Positions 51,524 to 62,923 of a stretch of 64,000 nucleotides of DNA are shown here, piece after piece. Positions within the stretch are counted from its first letter, which is position 1, and the number at the start of each line of letters is the position of its first letter. A program made the translations under genes and the position numbers. The stretch spans positions 372,001 to 436,000 of the forward strand of contig NZ_JAFCME010000001.1 of assembly GCF_018130065.1 (NCBI RefSeq), given 5' to 3'. The stretch comes from Bradyrhizobium sp. AUGA SZCCT0158 (GTDB lineage Bacteria > Pseudomonadota > Alphaproteobacteria > Rhizobiales > Xanthobacteraceae). The notes under the pieces are model-generated. The model ran no database searches, was not told the DNA's origin, and worked only from the letters and a program-made list of their open reading frames with translations.

Positions 51524-52411
51524 TCAAGTCTTTCCGATCTCGTGGTTAGCCATCATCTCGAGCGCCTTCACCATGCCGGAATGATCCCACGCCTTGCCGC
51601 CATGCGCGGCGCAGGAGCTGAACAATTGCTGCGCGATCGCCGTGTTCGGCAGGGATATGCCGAGCGAGCGCGCGCCTTCGAGGGCGAGGTTGAGATCCTT
51701 CTGATGCAGTTCGATGCGGAAACCCGGATCGAAATTGCGCTTGATCATGCGCTCGCCATGCACCTCGAGAATCCGCGACGAGGCAAAGCCGCCCATCAGC
51801 GCCTGCCGCACGAGTGCGGGATCGGCGCCGGCGCGCGAGGCGAACAGCAAGGCTTCGCCGACCGCCTCGATCGTCAGCGCGACGATGATCTGGTTGGCGA
51901 CCTTGGTGGTCTGGCCATCGCCATTGCCGCCGACCAGCGTGACGTTCTTGCCCATCTTGTCGAACACCGGCTTCATGGTGTTGAACGCGCGCTCGGGCCC
52001 ACCCACCATGATGGTCAGGCTCGCGGCCTTGGCGCCGACCTCGCCGCCGGAAACCGGGGCATCGAGATAATCGGCGCCGAGCGCCTCGATCTTTTTGGCG
52101 AATTCTTTGGTCGCGAGCGGCGAGATCGAACTCATGTCGACCACGATCTGGCCTTTTGAAATCCCCTGGGCGACGCCGCCGTCAGCGAACAACACCGCTT
52201 CGACATGCGGCGTGTCCGGCACCATGATGATGACGACATCGGATTTTTCCGCGACCTCCTTGCCCGATTTGCAGGCCACGCCACCCTCAGCGACCAACTC
52301 AGGCGGGAGCGGCGCGACGTCGTGCAGGAACAGGCGATGGCCGGCAGTCTGGAGATGCTTCGCCATCGGGCGACCCATGGTGCCGAGGCCGATAAAGCCG
52401 ATATCGATCAT
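51524..52411 (-). CDS. garR: 2-hydroxy-3-oxopropionate (tartronate semialdehyde) reductase
   Basis: A 295-residue beta-hydroxyacid dehydrogenase. GFIGLGTMGRPMAKHL is the Rossmann motif, DAPVSGGEVGAKAASLTIM the substrate loop, and the catalytic lysine is in TTKVANQIIVALTIE. It reduces tartronate semialdehyde to D-glycerate. It follows gcl and hyi on the same strand with 26 bases between, so the three genes form the glyoxylate-to-glycerate route. Family members reduce several 3-hydroxyacids, but context settles the role. Confidence 0.92.
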   Translation of the reverse strand: MIDIGFIGLGTMGRPMAKHLQTAGHRLFLHDVAPLPPELVAEGGVACKSGKEVAEKSDVVIIMVPDTPHVEAVLFADGGVAQGISKGQIVVDMSSISPLATKEFAKKIEALGADYLDAPVSGGEVGAKAASLTIMVGGPERAFNTMKPVFDKMGKNVTLVGGNGDGQTTKVANQIIVALTIEAVGEALLFASRAGADPALVRQALMGGFASSRILEVHGERMIKRNFDPGFRIELHQKDLNLALEGARSLGISLPNTAIAQQLFSSCAAHGGKAWDHSGMVKALEMMANHEIGKT

Positions 52412-52437
52412 TTGGATTTTCCCTTGTTATTGACCAA

Positions 52438-53223
52438 TCAGGTATCGAGCGTCAGGGCCGCGTGCCAGCCGAGGCCGTCGACGGTCGTCGTCCGCGGTTT
52501 ATACTCGCATCCGACCCAGCCGCGATAGCCGATCGAATCGAGATGCCGGAACAGGAACGGATAATTGATTTCACCGGTGCCGGGCTCGTTGCGGCCCGGA
52601 TTGTCGGCGAGCTGGACATGGGCGATGCGCGGCAGATGCTTCTGCAGGCTGCGCGCGATGTCACCTTCCATGATCTGCATGTGGTAGATGTCGTACTGCA
52701 CGAACAAATTGCTCGATCGAACGTCTGAAATGAGCTGGATCGCCTGTTCGGTACCGTTGAGGAAAAAGTCGGGGATGTCGATCGTGTTGATCGGCTCGAC
52801 CAGAAGCCTGATCCGTTCCCTGGCCAGCGCGTCGGCGGCAAACCGCAGATTGCCGATCAGCACCTCGTTCAGCTCGCGCGCATCGGCCCCACCAGGCGCG
52901 ATGCCGACCAGGCAATTGAGCTGACGGCAATCCAGCGCCCTGGCGTAATCGATGGCGCGCGCGACGCCGTCGCGGAATTCCTCGACCCGGTCAGGAAAAA
53001 TCGCGATGCCGCGCTCGCCCGCCGCCCAATTGCCGGCGGGGAGATTATGCAGCACCTGGGTTAGCCCGTGCTGCTGCAATTGCTCGCTGAGCTCGGCCTT
53101 GTCGAAATCATAGGGAAACAGATATTCGACGCCGCTGAAGCCGGCGGCCTTGGCCGCCGCAAAGCGATTTGGGAATGGCAGTTCGCCGAACAGCATGGTG
53201 AGGTTGGCGGCAAATTTGGGCAT
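52438..53223 (-). CDS. hyi: Hydroxypyruvate isomerase
   Basis: A 261-residue TIM-barrel isomerase (AP-endonuclease 2 fold). LLVEPINTIDIPDFFLNG, FVQYDIYHMQIMEGD and VQLADNPGRNEPGTGEINY carry metal-binding Glu, Asp/His and Glu residues. It interconverts hydroxypyruvate and tartronate semialdehyde. It lies 14 bases after gcl. The ATG at 53223 was chosen; the frame continues upstream into gcl only as a shadow. Confidence 0.93.
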   Translation of the reverse strand: MPKFAANLTMLFGELPFPNRFAAAKAAGFSGVEYLFPYDFDKAELSEQLQQHGLTQVLHNLPAGNWAAGERGIAIFPDRVEEFRDGVARAIDYARALDCRQLNCLVGIAPGGADARELNEVLIGNLRFAADALARERIRLLVEPINTIDIPDFFLNGTEQAIQLISDVRSSNLFVQYDIYHMQIMEGDIARSLQKHLPRIAHVQLADNPGRNEPGTGEINYPFLFRHLDSIGYRGWVGCEYKPRTTTVDGLGWHAALTLDT

Positions 53224-53237
53224 CGTCGATATCCCCC

Positions 53238-55031
<1,794 letters not shown>

Positions 55032-55194
55032 TTTGCACCTCGCTTGACCGTGTTGCTCTGGCGCGATCATCACGGCTGCCATATTCGATCTCAACGACAT
55101 CGCTATTGTTTCCCGCGATGTGGAATGGATGGAGAAATGCACAGTGGATCAGATGGTTGGGGGAGATGCGCGGTGAAATCCCCACGCGCGTGTT

Positions 55195-55296
55195 GTCATC
55201 CCCGCGCATGCGGGGATCCAGTACGCCGCGGCTTCTCGATTCAATCATCAGCGTCTCTGGAATACTGGGTCGCCCGGTCAAGCCGGGCGATGACAG
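55195..55296. repeat. Bradyrhizobium-type intergenic repeat, copy C
   Basis: It starts with a GTCATCCCCGC-GCAT-GCGGGGAT hairpin, contains 21 bases (55218-55238, CAGTACGCCGCGGCTTCTCG core) identical to copy A at 38531-38551, and ends with CGCCCGgtcaagCCGGGCG then GATGACAG. Confidence 0.78.
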
Positions 55297-55304
55297 CTGG
55301 GTGT

Positions 55305-55412
55305 GTGTTCGCATTCTCGCGACGCATTGCGCCCGAGCTTTGCCAGAAACTTCCCGCCCTAAATACAGAGGGCGCAGGGAAGACCGGGTGCGCGCTGCAC
55401 CCGCCCTTCTGA
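55305..55412. repeat. Second rhizobial repeat, translatable type
   Basis: The stretch GCATTGCGCCCGAGCTTTGC through CTGCACCCGCCC is a repeat I recognise from spurious Bradyrhizobium proteins reading RRIAPELCQKLPALNTEG. It is an intergenic element and not a gene. Confidence 0.6.
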
Positions 55413-55707
55413 GTAGGACGGGATGGCCAAACATATGCACTTGATTTTCATTCTGGTAAACAGAAATATTTTTTATTTCAGGGCTTGACATCATTTCTGA
55501 CAATCGGAACTGATTTGCCGCGGCTGCGCCAAGGCTACGCCGGGCGCAGCCGTCGGGCAAAAGGTGAGCATTTCTCGGTGCCCTGCGCCTCCTTGCCGTA
55601 CGCTTCAATGCTGTCGAAATTGACGGGCGCAGGACGCAGCCACCTTCCACAAACCGCCAACTGCCGATACACTGCCCCGGCGCTACCTGGAGTGGAAAGG
55701 ACGTACG

Positions 55708-57126
55708 ATGACCGATGTCCCCGTCAACGCCGGTACCAAGTCAAGCAGCGTCGAACCAAGCCTTCACAGGGTCATGGGCCCCTGGCTGCTCCTCCTGTTT
55801 ATCGTCGGCGACATTCTCGGAACCGGGATCTACGCGCTGACGGGCCAGGTCGCCAAGCAGGTAGGCGGGGTGGTCTGGCTGCCCTTCGTGGTGGCATTCG
55901 TGGTCGCGCTGGTGACCGCCTTCAGCTATCTCGAGCTGGTCACGAAATATCCGAAAGCGGCGGGCGCCGCCCTCTATACCCACAAGGCTTTCGGCATCCA
56001 TTTCATCACGTTCATCGTTGCGTTTGCGGTGATGTGCTCGGGGATCACCTCGGCATCGACGGCTTCCCGGGCGTTCGCCGCGAACATGTCGCATGCGATG
56101 GGGCTCGGTCTGACCGGTTTTGGCATCACCGTCACGGGTCTTGCTTTCATGGCGGTCGTTGCCGCGGTCAATTTCCGCGGCGTCGGCGAAAGTGTGAAGG
56201 CCAACGTGGTGCTCACCTGCGTCGAGCTGACCGGCCTCTTGATCATTATCGTCATCGGCCTTTGGGCCATCGGCCTCGGCCAGGGCGACGTTTCGCGCGT
56301 GATGCAGTTCCGCTCCACCCCTGATGGCGGCATGTTCTGGCCGGTGATCGCGGCGACCACGCTCGCCTTCTTCGCCATGGTGGGCTTTGAAGATTCGGTC
56401 AACATGGCCGAGGAATGCAAGGATCCAACGCGTCACTTCCCAAAGGTGCTGCTCGCGGGCCTGGCGATTACCGGTGCCATCTATGTGCTGGTCTCGATTT
56501 CCGCGATCACGCTGGTGGCTCCCGAGCAATTGGGCGAAGGCGAGACTCCGCTTCTGCAAGTGGTTCAAAAAGGCGCGCCCAATTTCCCGCTCTGGATTTT
56601 CGGCTTCATCACCATGTTCGCGGTGGCGAACAGCGCGCTCATCAACATGCTGATGGCCAGCCGACTTGTGTACGGCATGAGCCGCGAGCATGTGCTGCCG
56701 CCCACCCTCGGCAAGGTGCACGCGACGCGGCGCACGCCCTATGTCGCCATCGGCTTCACGACGCTGCTGGCCTTCGGACTGATCACCTTCGTCGGCGGGG
56801 TGCCGGCGCTCGGAGGCACCACGGCGCTGCTTTTGTTGTGCGTGTTCACGGTGGTCAATGTTGCGGTGCTGGTGCTTCGGCGCGACCGTGTCGATCATCA
56901 GCATTTCCGCACGCCGACCATTCTCCCGATCCTGGGGGCGGTGTTCTGTGCTTTCCTGACCGGTCCCTGGACCGGCCGTGACCCCGTGCAGTACCGCGTC
57001 GCCGGCGTCCTGCTCGCAATCGGCGTCGTGCTCTGGTTCGTCACCATCATGGTCAATCGGGCAACCGGGGTGAGGCGAGCGGACCCGGATGCGGTAAATC
57101 TGGGTCGCGGTGGACCCGTCAACTGA
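55708..57126 (+). CDS. APC-superfamily amino acid permease
   Basis: A 472-residue integral membrane transporter with about twelve helices. The APC signature is near the start (LLLLFIVGDILGTGIYALTG), and VGFEDSVNMAEECKDPTRHF is the conserved loop after helix 6. It likely imports an amino acid or amine by proton symport. The gene is single and faces away from gcl. Which amino acid is not visible from sequence. The cytosolic tail is short and polar. Confidence 0.9.
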   Translation: MTDVPVNAGTKSSSVEPSLHRVMGPWLLLLFIVGDILGTGIYALTGQVAKQVGGVVWLPFVVAFVVALVTAFSYLELVTKYPKAAGAALYTHKAFGIHFITFIVAFAVMCSGITSASTASRAFAANMSHAMGLGLTGFGITVTGLAFMAVVAAVNFRGVGESVKANVVLTCVELTGLLIIIVIGLWAIGLGQGDVSRVMQFRSTPDGGMFWPVIAATTLAFFAMVGFEDSVNMAEECKDPTRHFPKVLLAGLAITGAIYVLVSISAITLVAPEQLGEGETPLLQVVQKGAPNFPLWIFGFITMFAVANSALINMLMASRLVYGMSREHVLPPTLGKVHATRRTPYVAIGFTTLLAFGLITFVGGVPALGGTTALLLLCVFTVVNVAVLVLRRDRVDHQHFRTPTILPILGAVFCAFLTGPWTGRDPVQYRVAGVLLAIGVVLWFVTIMVNRATGVRRADPDAVNLGRGGPVN

Positions 57127-57268
57127 GCGGGCGCGCCTTCGACGATTTGCGGATCCGGCCGCTGCGGCCGGAACCGGCTTCGCCGACCATGCCGAGCATT
57201 CACGGCTGGAAAGAAGGCATTCGCACACCTACATTGGCGGTGGCCAGATCGAAATGAAGGATGACCCG

Positions 57269-57856
57269 ATGTCGGCGATGCCGGAAGTGAAATCCGCGGA
57301 CCCAAGCATCGAGAAAACCGTGATCAGCACCATCGTGCTCGGCTTTGCGGCCGACCCAATGACGCGGTGGGTTTGGCCCGACGCGTCCGAATATCTCAGG
57401 GTGATGCCGCGATTCGTCAAAGCCTTTGGCGGCCGCGCATTCGACCACGGCACAGCCGACATCACCGAACACGCTCGCGCCGCCGCTTTATGGCTGCCGC
57501 CGGGCGTCGAGCCCGACGAAACGGCGATGGACGCGGCCATGGAAGGGGCGCTGCGAGCGGAGATCGCCGAGGATGTTGGCGCTGTGATGAAGGCCATGGC
57601 CGAGCATCATCCGCACGAGCCGCATTGGTACCTGCCCGTGATCGCCGCCGATCCGAAATGGATCGGGCAAGGGCTCGGCGCGCTATTGATGAAACACGCG
57701 CTTCGACGCTGCGACGAGCAGGGCACCGCCGCCTACCTCGAAAGCTCGAACCCGCGCAACATTTCCCTGTACGAACGCCACGGCTTCAAGATTATCGGCA
57801 GGATACAAAGCGGCGCTTCTCCCGCATTGACGCCAATGCTGCGGGCGCGGCGCTGA
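57269..57856 (+). CDS. GNAT-family N-acetyltransferase
   Basis: A 195-residue acetyltransferase. The acetyl-CoA loop is WIGQGLGALLMKHALRRC (Q/RxxGxG/A), and YLESSNPRNISLYERHGF is the usual motif B. It resembles the YjdJ/PuaC-like group with a long N-terminal half (AAALWLPPGVEPDE). Substrate unknown. I chose the ATG at 57269 because AAGGA lies eight bases before it; an ATG at 57254 is also in frame. It begins 143 bases after the permease stop. Confidence 0.82.
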   Translation: MSAMPEVKSADPSIEKTVISTIVLGFAADPMTRWVWPDASEYLRVMPRFVKAFGGRAFDHGTADITEHARAAALWLPPGVEPDETAMDAAMEGALRAEIAEDVGAVMKAMAEHHPHEPHWYLPVIAADPKWIGQGLGALLMKHALRRCDEQGTAAYLESSNPRNISLYERHGFKIIGRIQSGASPALTPMLRARR

Positions 57857-57996
57857 GCCCACAGTGCGGATTGGTTCAACGGATCCGCGTACACCCCGCA
57901 CAGTTCGTGACGTGGATCACACCCTCGGCTGAGCGCCCGTTCTACCCTCCCCGGCACGGTGGATGAGGCGTCCATCGGTTGAGAGGAGATCAACGG

Positions 57997-58140
57997 ATGC
58001 AAAACGATCACGAGTTGAACATCGACGAGTTGTCCGCGGTGTACGGAGGCATGGCTACGTCCAGGGACGGCTCGCTGCCCTATCCAAAACCTTCGCCGGT
58101 GGATCAGCTCATCAAGTGGATTCTCGGCATGTTCAAATGA
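57997..58140 (+). CDS. 47-residue double-glycine leader peptide (bacteriocin-type)
   Basis: The peptide begins MQNDHELNIDELSAVYGG and continues to 47 residues. Residues 1-18 have all marks of a class II double-glycine leader: acidic and helical, ELNIDELS with Leu/Ile at the usual positions, and a terminal Gly-Gly (G17-G18). The remaining 29 residues are rich in Ser, Pro and Gly, then hydrophobic (DQLIKWILGMFK). AGAGGAGA lies eight bases before the ATG, and a perfect 10-bp hairpin follows the stop by 13 bases, so this is a complete transcription-sized unit. No C39 peptidase/ABC exporter is in the window. A role as antimicrobial or signalling peptide is inference. Confidence 0.68.
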   Translation: MQNDHELNIDELSAVYGGMATSRDGSLPYPKPSPVDQLIKWILGMFK

Positions 58141-58153
58141 CAACGGTCCCGCG

Positions 58154-58179
58154 GAGCGGACTGAAGCAACAGTCCGCTC
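58154..58179 (+). terminator. Terminator-like hairpin after the peptide gene
   Basis: GAGCGGACTG (58154-58163) and CAGTCCGCTC (58170-58179) form a perfect 10-bp stem with loop AAGCAA, 13 bases after the peptide stop. The tail is TGTGGCCC, so no strong U-run. Confidence 0.55.
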
Positions 58180-58378
58180 TGTGGCCCTCGGCCGGGCTTC
58201 ACGGCGTCATCCCGTCGATCGCTGGTTGGGCTGCCGGTTGCGGCGGCCCATTTCCTGGTTTCCCCCACAACGCTTTTGCACATTCAGCGCGAACGTGATC
58301 ACCGCCCCTGCCCACGGTGGCGCGGCAGCGTGCTAGCGTTGCTCCGGCACCGCCGGAAACTGTCGGAGGAAACCCTTG

Positions 58379-59341
58379 ATGGGCAAGCGGATCAGTCGCT
58401 GCATCGAACTGCTCGAGCAGGATCAGGCGATCTATTATGACGGCCCGCACAGCGGCCATGTGCTGACCCATGCGCAGGGCCGCATCGATGCAGGGACCTG
58501 GGCCGACTACATGAATGTCGGCATGGAGCACGGCGCCTTCGATATGGCCGGCCTTGCCGAGTACATGCGCGGCATGGTCGATGCCGGGCCGACACGTTCG
58601 GGGCACCGCACGCCGACTGTCATCGTCGAGGCGCCGGTGAACGGCATCGACGCCGCGCATGTGCGTTACAACGCCTGGCAGTTCCGCCAGATCCTCGGCC
58701 GCGGCGTGCATGGCATCCTGCTGTGCCAGGCGGAAACCGCCGACGCGGTGCGGGCCTTCGTGGAATCCTGCCGCTATCCGCACTACACTGATGGCGTCGA
58801 TCCCGAAATCCCCTCGCCGTTGGCACGGATGGCGGGAGCGATACGCGCAAGAGACGGCGGCACCGACGCCGCCGGCCGCAAGCTGCTCGGCATCGGCACG
58901 CGGGGGCGCGGATCGGAAACCACGGCGGCACCGGTGTGGGGCCTGTCGACCGAAGAATATATGGAACGCTGCGATACCTGGCCGCTCAATCCGAAAGGTG
59001 AACTGCTGCTGGGGGTGAAGCTGGAAAGCCCCGAAGGCGTCGCCAATTGCGAGGAGATCCTTGGCGTGCCCGGACTGGGATTTGCCGAGATCGGCCCGGG
59101 CGACCTCAGTCTTTCGCTCGGCTATCGCGAAATTCCTCGCGAACCCTTTCCGCGGGAAATGCAGGCGGCGCGCGACCGCATTCTGGCGGCCTGCCGCAAC
59201 AACGGCGTCGCGTTCCTGCAAGGCTGCACGGCTGATAACATCACGGCACGGATTGACGAGGGCGTACGCGTGATCGCAGGTCATAGCGAGGCCGCCGCGA
59301 TCAAGGGCCGGGCACACCAGAACCGAAAGTTGCCGGTGTAG
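58379..59341 (+). CDS. HpcH/HpaI-family aldolase
   Basis: A 320-residue class II (metal-dependent) pyruvate/2-oxoacid aldolase. TVIVEAPVNGIDAAHVRYN and FAEIGPGDLSLSLGY contain the metal-binding Glu and Asp; LLLGVKLESPEG is the central strand with the catalytic region. Family members cleave 4-hydroxy-2-oxo acids. GGAGGA precedes the ATG at 58379 (a TTG three bases earlier is possible). The gene is separate from other operons; its substrate is not known. It may serve the IclR/Tct-linked pathway on the other strand. Confidence 0.87.
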   Translation: MGKRISRCIELLEQDQAIYYDGPHSGHVLTHAQGRIDAGTWADYMNVGMEHGAFDMAGLAEYMRGMVDAGPTRSGHRTPTVIVEAPVNGIDAAHVRYNAWQFRQILGRGVHGILLCQAETADAVRAFVESCRYPHYTDGVDPEIPSPLARMAGAIRARDGGTDAAGRKLLGIGTRGRGSETTAAPVWGLSTEEYMERCDTWPLNPKGELLLGVKLESPEGVANCEEILGVPGLGFAEIGPGDLSLSLGYREIPREPFPREMQAARDRILAACRNNGVAFLQGCTADNITARIDEGVRVIAGHSEAAAIKGRAHQNRKLPV

Positions 59342-59371
59342 CGCGTCGAGCGGATTGGAGCGGCGCCAGGA

Positions 59372-59692
59372 TCACGCCGGAGGGCGGGCTTTCGGCAACG
59401 GCCCCATGCGGGCAAGCACCTCGTTCGGCACCCCGTAGAGCTTGATCACGTGGTCGATCTTGTTGAGACCGCAGGCCTCGCGCTGCACGACGAAGAGCCA
59501 GAGCGCATATCCCGCCTGTTCGACGAGACCATCGCGGATTTTTCGATCGGTGTCGGCGGTCCGCGGACATGCGGCAAGCGCCGTCAGCGCGGCCTCGAGC
59601 CGCCGTCCAAGCCGTCCGAGCGCTGACGCCCTCTCCTCGGCGATCTCGTATTGGAGCGTTGCGAATCCGGATTGAAGTAAATTCAACGCCAT
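59372..59692 (-). CDS. DUF6665-like small protein
   Basis: A 106-residue, mostly helical soluble protein with LQYEIAEERASALGRLGRRL and YALWLFVVQREACGLNKI blocks. From memory it fits DUF6665, a family of unknown function in rhizobia. The ATG at 59692 was chosen over a TTG at 59722. It lies between the aldolase (convergent) and the TctA-type gene, 81 bases downstream of the latter's stop. Confidence 0.65.
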   Translation of the reverse strand: MALNLLQSGFATLQYEIAEERASALGRLGRRLEAALTALAACPRTADTDRKIRDGLVEQAGYALWLFVVQREACGLNKIDHVIKLYGVPNEVLARMGPLPKARPPA

Positions 59693-59773
59693 AGCGGCGC
59701 GCTCCGAAAGATGGCCTGCCAACTAGCTCTTATAATATTGGCCGGTACGGGGCCGTTCAAGACAGGCGCGCCC

Positions 59774-61273
59774 CTAATCCTCGTTCGCCTTGAACCGGCC
59801 CAGCCCCTGCATCACGAACGGCGCCACCAGCGCGATCAGCGCGATGCCGAGCAGCGTCGCCGACATCGGGCTTTGCAGCAGCGCCATGGGATCGCCGAGG
59901 CTGATCGACATCGCGCGGCGCAACTGGCTTTCGGCGATCGGCCCCAAGATGAGACCGACCACGACAGGCGCGATCGGAAAATCGAACCGGCGCATCAGGA
60001 AGCCCATCACGCCAAAGCCCGCCAGCATCGACAGTTCGACCACCGACGGTTTTGCTGCGATGGTGCCGGTGGTCGCAAACACCAGAATGCCGGCGTAAAG
60101 CCACGGCTGCGGAATCGCGAGCAGTTTCACCCACAGGCCGACCAGCGGCAGGTTGAGCACCAGCAGCATGACGTTGGCGATGAACAGGCTGGCGATCAGG
60201 CCCCACACCAGATCGGGCCGCTCCGCGAACAGCAGCGGTCCCGGGTTCAGGCCGTATTGCTGAAAGCCCGCCAGCATCATCGCGGCGGTAGCCGAGGTCG
60301 GAAGCCCCAGCGTCAAGAGCGGCACGAGGGTGCCGGCGGCGGATGCGTTGTTGGCGGCTTCCGGCCCGGCGACGCCTTCGATCGCGCCCTTGCCGAATTC
60401 CTCGGGGTGTTTCGACAGCCTCTTTTCAGTTGAATAAGACAGAAAGGTTGGAATCTCCGCGCCGCCGGCGGGCAGCGCGCCGATCGGAAAACCGAACATG
60501 GTGCCGCGCAGCCACGGTTTCCACGACCGTTGCCAGTCCTCTTTGGTCATCCATAGCGAGCCGCGCACCGGCTCGAGCTTTTCTTCGGAGTGATGACGGC
60601 GCGAGACGACGTAGAGCGCCTCCCCCACCGCGAACAGGCCAACCGCCAGAGTCGTCACTTCGACGCCGTCGAGCAGTTCGGGGATGCCGAAGGCGAGCCG
60701 GGGCTGGCCGGTGAGCTTGTCGATGCCGACGAGCCCGAGCGTCAGCCCGATGAACAGGCTGGTCAGTCCGCGGATCGGCGAACTTCCGAAGGTTGCCGAC
60801 ACTGTGACGAAAGCCACGCACATCAACGCAAAATAATCTTCCGGCCCGAAGTGCACCGCAAAGTCGACCAGCCAAGGCGCCAGAAAGGCGAGACCAATGG
60901 TGGCGATGGTGCCGGCGACAAACGAGCCGATTGCGGCGGTCGCCAGTGCAGGCCCGCCGCGGCCGGCCTTGGCCATCTTGTTGCCCTCCAGCGCGGTCGC
61001 CATCGATGCGCTCTCGCCGGGCGTGTTGATGAGGATGGCGGTGGTGGATCCGCCATACATGCCGCCATAATAGATGCCGGCGAACATGATCAGCGAACCG
61101 CCGGGATCGAGCTTGTAGGTCACCGGCAGCAGCAAGGCGACGGTGAGCGCAGGCCCTATGCCGGGCAACACGCCAACCGCGGTGCCGAGCAGCACGCCGA
61201 TCAACGCATAGAGCATGTTCATGGGCTGGATAGCGACAGCCATGCCGTTAGCGAGTGCGACGAAGGCGTCCAT
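59774..61273 (-). CDS. Tripartite tricarboxylate transporter large permease (TctA family)
   Basis: A 499-residue membrane protein with about twelve helices. The TctA signature [23 protein letters not shown] and [22 protein letters not shown], and the second-half copy [20 protein letters not shown] with [12 protein letters not shown], hold the substrate and cation path. It works with the TctB-like and binding-protein subunits encoded just upstream. The start codon overlaps the TctB stop by one base, so the genes are coupled. Confidence 0.93.
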   Translation of the reverse strand: MDAFVALANGMAVAIQPMNMLYALIGVLLGTAVGVLPGIGPALTVALLLPVTYKLDPGGSLIMFAGIYYGGMYGGSTTAILINTPGESASMATALEGNKMAKAGRGGPALATAAIGSFVAGTIATIGLAFLAPWLVDFAVHFGPEDYFALMCVAFVTVSATFGSSPIRGLTSLFIGLTLGLVGIDKLTGQPRLAFGIPELLDGVEVTTLAVGLFAVGEALYVVSRRHHSEEKLEPVRGSLWMTKEDWQRSWKPWLRGTMFGFPIGALPAGGAEIPTFLSYSTEKRLSKHPEEFGKGAIEGVAGPEAANNASAAGTLVPLLTLGLPTSATAAMMLAGFQQYGLNPGPLLFAERPDLVWGLIASLFIANVMLLVLNLPLVGLWVKLLAIPQPWLYAGILVFATTGTIAAKPSVVELSMLAGFGVMGFLMRRFDFPIAPVVVGLILGPIAESQLRRAMSISLGDPMALLQSPMSATLLGIALIALVAPFVMQGLGRFKANED

Positions 61274-61764
61274 CAAAAAAGCCTTTCCAGCGGGCCGGCG
61301 GGAAGGCTCAACGTCAGCAGGCGACTGAAGGCGACATAGATCAGGGTGGTCATTACGAAGCCGATGGCGAGATCGGCGAGAATGGCGCGCCGCCCGAAGG
61401 CCGTCGCCGTGGCGACGAACAATGCCGTGGTCGCCGGGATAAAGCCGCCGCCAAGACCGATGATGGCGATCAGCAGCGCCAACCCGCCGAGAATCAGCCA
61501 CACCGCTTTGGTATCAGCACTCTCGCGTGCCGGCAGATTGCCGCGCAGCGCCTCGACCAGATTGCCGATCGCGAGAATGCCGAGCCCCACGGCGATGACA
61601 ACAGGCATCACGTGAGGCCCCATGCCGTAGGGATTGTTGGATTGCAGCTGGCTCGCGTCCCACACCAGCACCGCGGCCAACGCCGCGAGCGCGAGCGCAA
61701 TGACAACGCCCGCGGAGTCGATGCGCCGCGGCGCCGAACCCTGCGACCCGCTATCCGACGTCAT
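61273..61764 (-). CDS. Tripartite tricarboxylate transporter small permease (TctB family)
   Basis: A 163-residue membrane protein with about four helices and low motif content, as usual for TctB. It starts inside the binding-protein gene by four bases (ATGA) and ends one base into the TctA gene. Role: small membrane subunit of the transporter, needed with TctA. Confidence 0.88.
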   Translation of the reverse strand: MTSDSGSQGSAPRRIDSAGVVIALALAALAAVLVWDASQLQSNNPYGMGPHVMPVVIAVGLGILAIGNLVEALRGNLPARESADTKAVWLILGGLALLIAIIGLGGGFIPATTALFVATATAFGRRAILADLAIGFVMTTLIYVAFSRLLTLSLPAGPLERLF

Positions 61765-62729
61765 GATTTGACGAGGCCGACCGACTTCAGCACGTCGGTA
61801 ACGCGCACCGTTTCCTTCTTCAGGAAATCCGCGAACGCGTCGCCGGAAAGATAGGCGTCATCCCAGCCCTTCTGCTTGAGAACCTCTTTCCAGGCGTCGG
61901 ACTTGACCATCTTCTCCACCGCATCGCTCAGCGTCTTCTTCTGTTCCGCCGTGATGCCGGGAGGCGCCATCACCGCGCGCCAGTTGGCCAGCACGAGGTC
62001 GATGCCCTGCTCCTTGAAGGTCGGAATATCGCTTCCGGGAAGACGCTTTTCCGAGGTCACGCCGATCGCACGCAGTTTGCCGGACTTGATCTGACCGTCA
62101 TATTCGCTCATTCCCGAAATGCCCGCGGTGACCTTCCCGCCAAGGATGGCCGCCAGCGACTCGCCACCTCCGGAAAACGGAATGTAGTTGACCTTCTTGG
62201 CGTCGGCGCCGACGGCGCCCGCGAACAATGCAGCCATCACATGGTCGACGCCGCCGGCCGAGCCGCCGGCAAAGGTGACCTTGGCGATATCGGCCTTGAG
62301 CGCGGCGGCCAGATCCTGCGCCGTCTTGATCGGCGAACTCGCCGGCACGACGATGACCTGGATCTCCTCGGTGAGGCGCGCAATCGGCGTCACCTGCTCG
62401 AGCGTGACCGGCGATTTGTTCATGGCGAGCGCGCCGACCATGACGAAGCCGTTCACCATCATCTGGTTACCGTCGCCCTTGGCGCCGTTGACGAACTGCG
62501 CGATGCCGACGCTGCCGCCCGCACCGGCAACATTGGTGACCTGGACGCTGCGCGCGATACCGGCCGCGACAAGCGCCTGCTGCATCGCCCGGGCGGTCTG
62601 ATCCCACCCGCCGCCGGGCGCTGCGGGCGCCATCACCTTGAGTTCGAGCTGCTGCGACAGCGCCGGGCTGGCTGCCGCGAGCGTCAGCGCGACCGCCGCG
62701 CCGATGAGGCGCGTATAAAACGGGATCAT
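61761..62729 (-). CDS. Tripartite tricarboxylate transporter binding protein (TctC family)
   Basis: A 322-residue exported protein with a signal peptide (residues 1-25, PALSQQL). LKVMAPAAPGGGWDQTARAMQQAL carries the loop seen in TctC-type proteins that bind aromatic or tricarboxylic acids. GGAGGA precedes the ATG at 62729; the remainder of the upstream open frame is not coding. It heads the tctCBA-type operon, and the IclR gene lies 194 bases further upstream on the same strand. Confidence 0.92.
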   Translation of the reverse strand: MIPFYTRLIGAAVALTLAAASPALSQQLELKVMAPAAPGGGWDQTARAMQQALVAAGIARSVQVTNVAGAGGSVGIAQFVNGAKGDGNQMMVNGFVMVGALAMNKSPVTLEQVTPIARLTEEIQVIVVPASSPIKTAQDLAAALKADIAKVTFAGGSAGGVDHVMAALFAGAVGADAKKVNYIPFSGGGESLAAILGGKVTAGISGMSEYDGQIKSGKLRAIGVTSEKRLPGSDIPTFKEQGIDLVLANWRAVMAPPGITAEQKKTLSDAVEKMVKSDAWKEVLKQKGWDDAYLSGDAFADFLKKETVRVTDVLKSVGLVKS

Positions 62730-62923
62730 GGGAGTTCCTCCAGGCTGATGCGGATGGCTACGCATTTGCCGCATCGTGTCATTTCGTCGCATATCAGCCG
62801 GAAAAGCCGCCGCTGTCCAGACGGACTGTTCGCCGTCGTGATGTTCCGCAGCGAAAACGTGGGGCGGTATTGTCTGCGACCGGCCAAGACATCCGGCGGC
62901 GTTTTCGCCAAAACTTCCGCTGC

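Larger units (their letters stand above)
55032..55707. other. 676-base gap between gcl and the APC permease, repeat-rich
   Basis: No protein-coding gene is supported. The first 160 bases hold the gcl promoter region. Two intergenic repeats follow (55195-55296 and about 55305-55412), then an AT-rich stretch near 55460-55480 and a TTGACA at 55485 without a clear partner. A long plus-strand frame across the first part is the antisense shadow of gcl plus the repeats. Confidence 0.6.

Noticed and set aside
55485..55520. A sigma-70 promoter for the APC permease
   Set aside because: TTGACA is present but no acceptable -10 hexamer lies 16-18 bases downstream, and it is over 200 bases from the gene.
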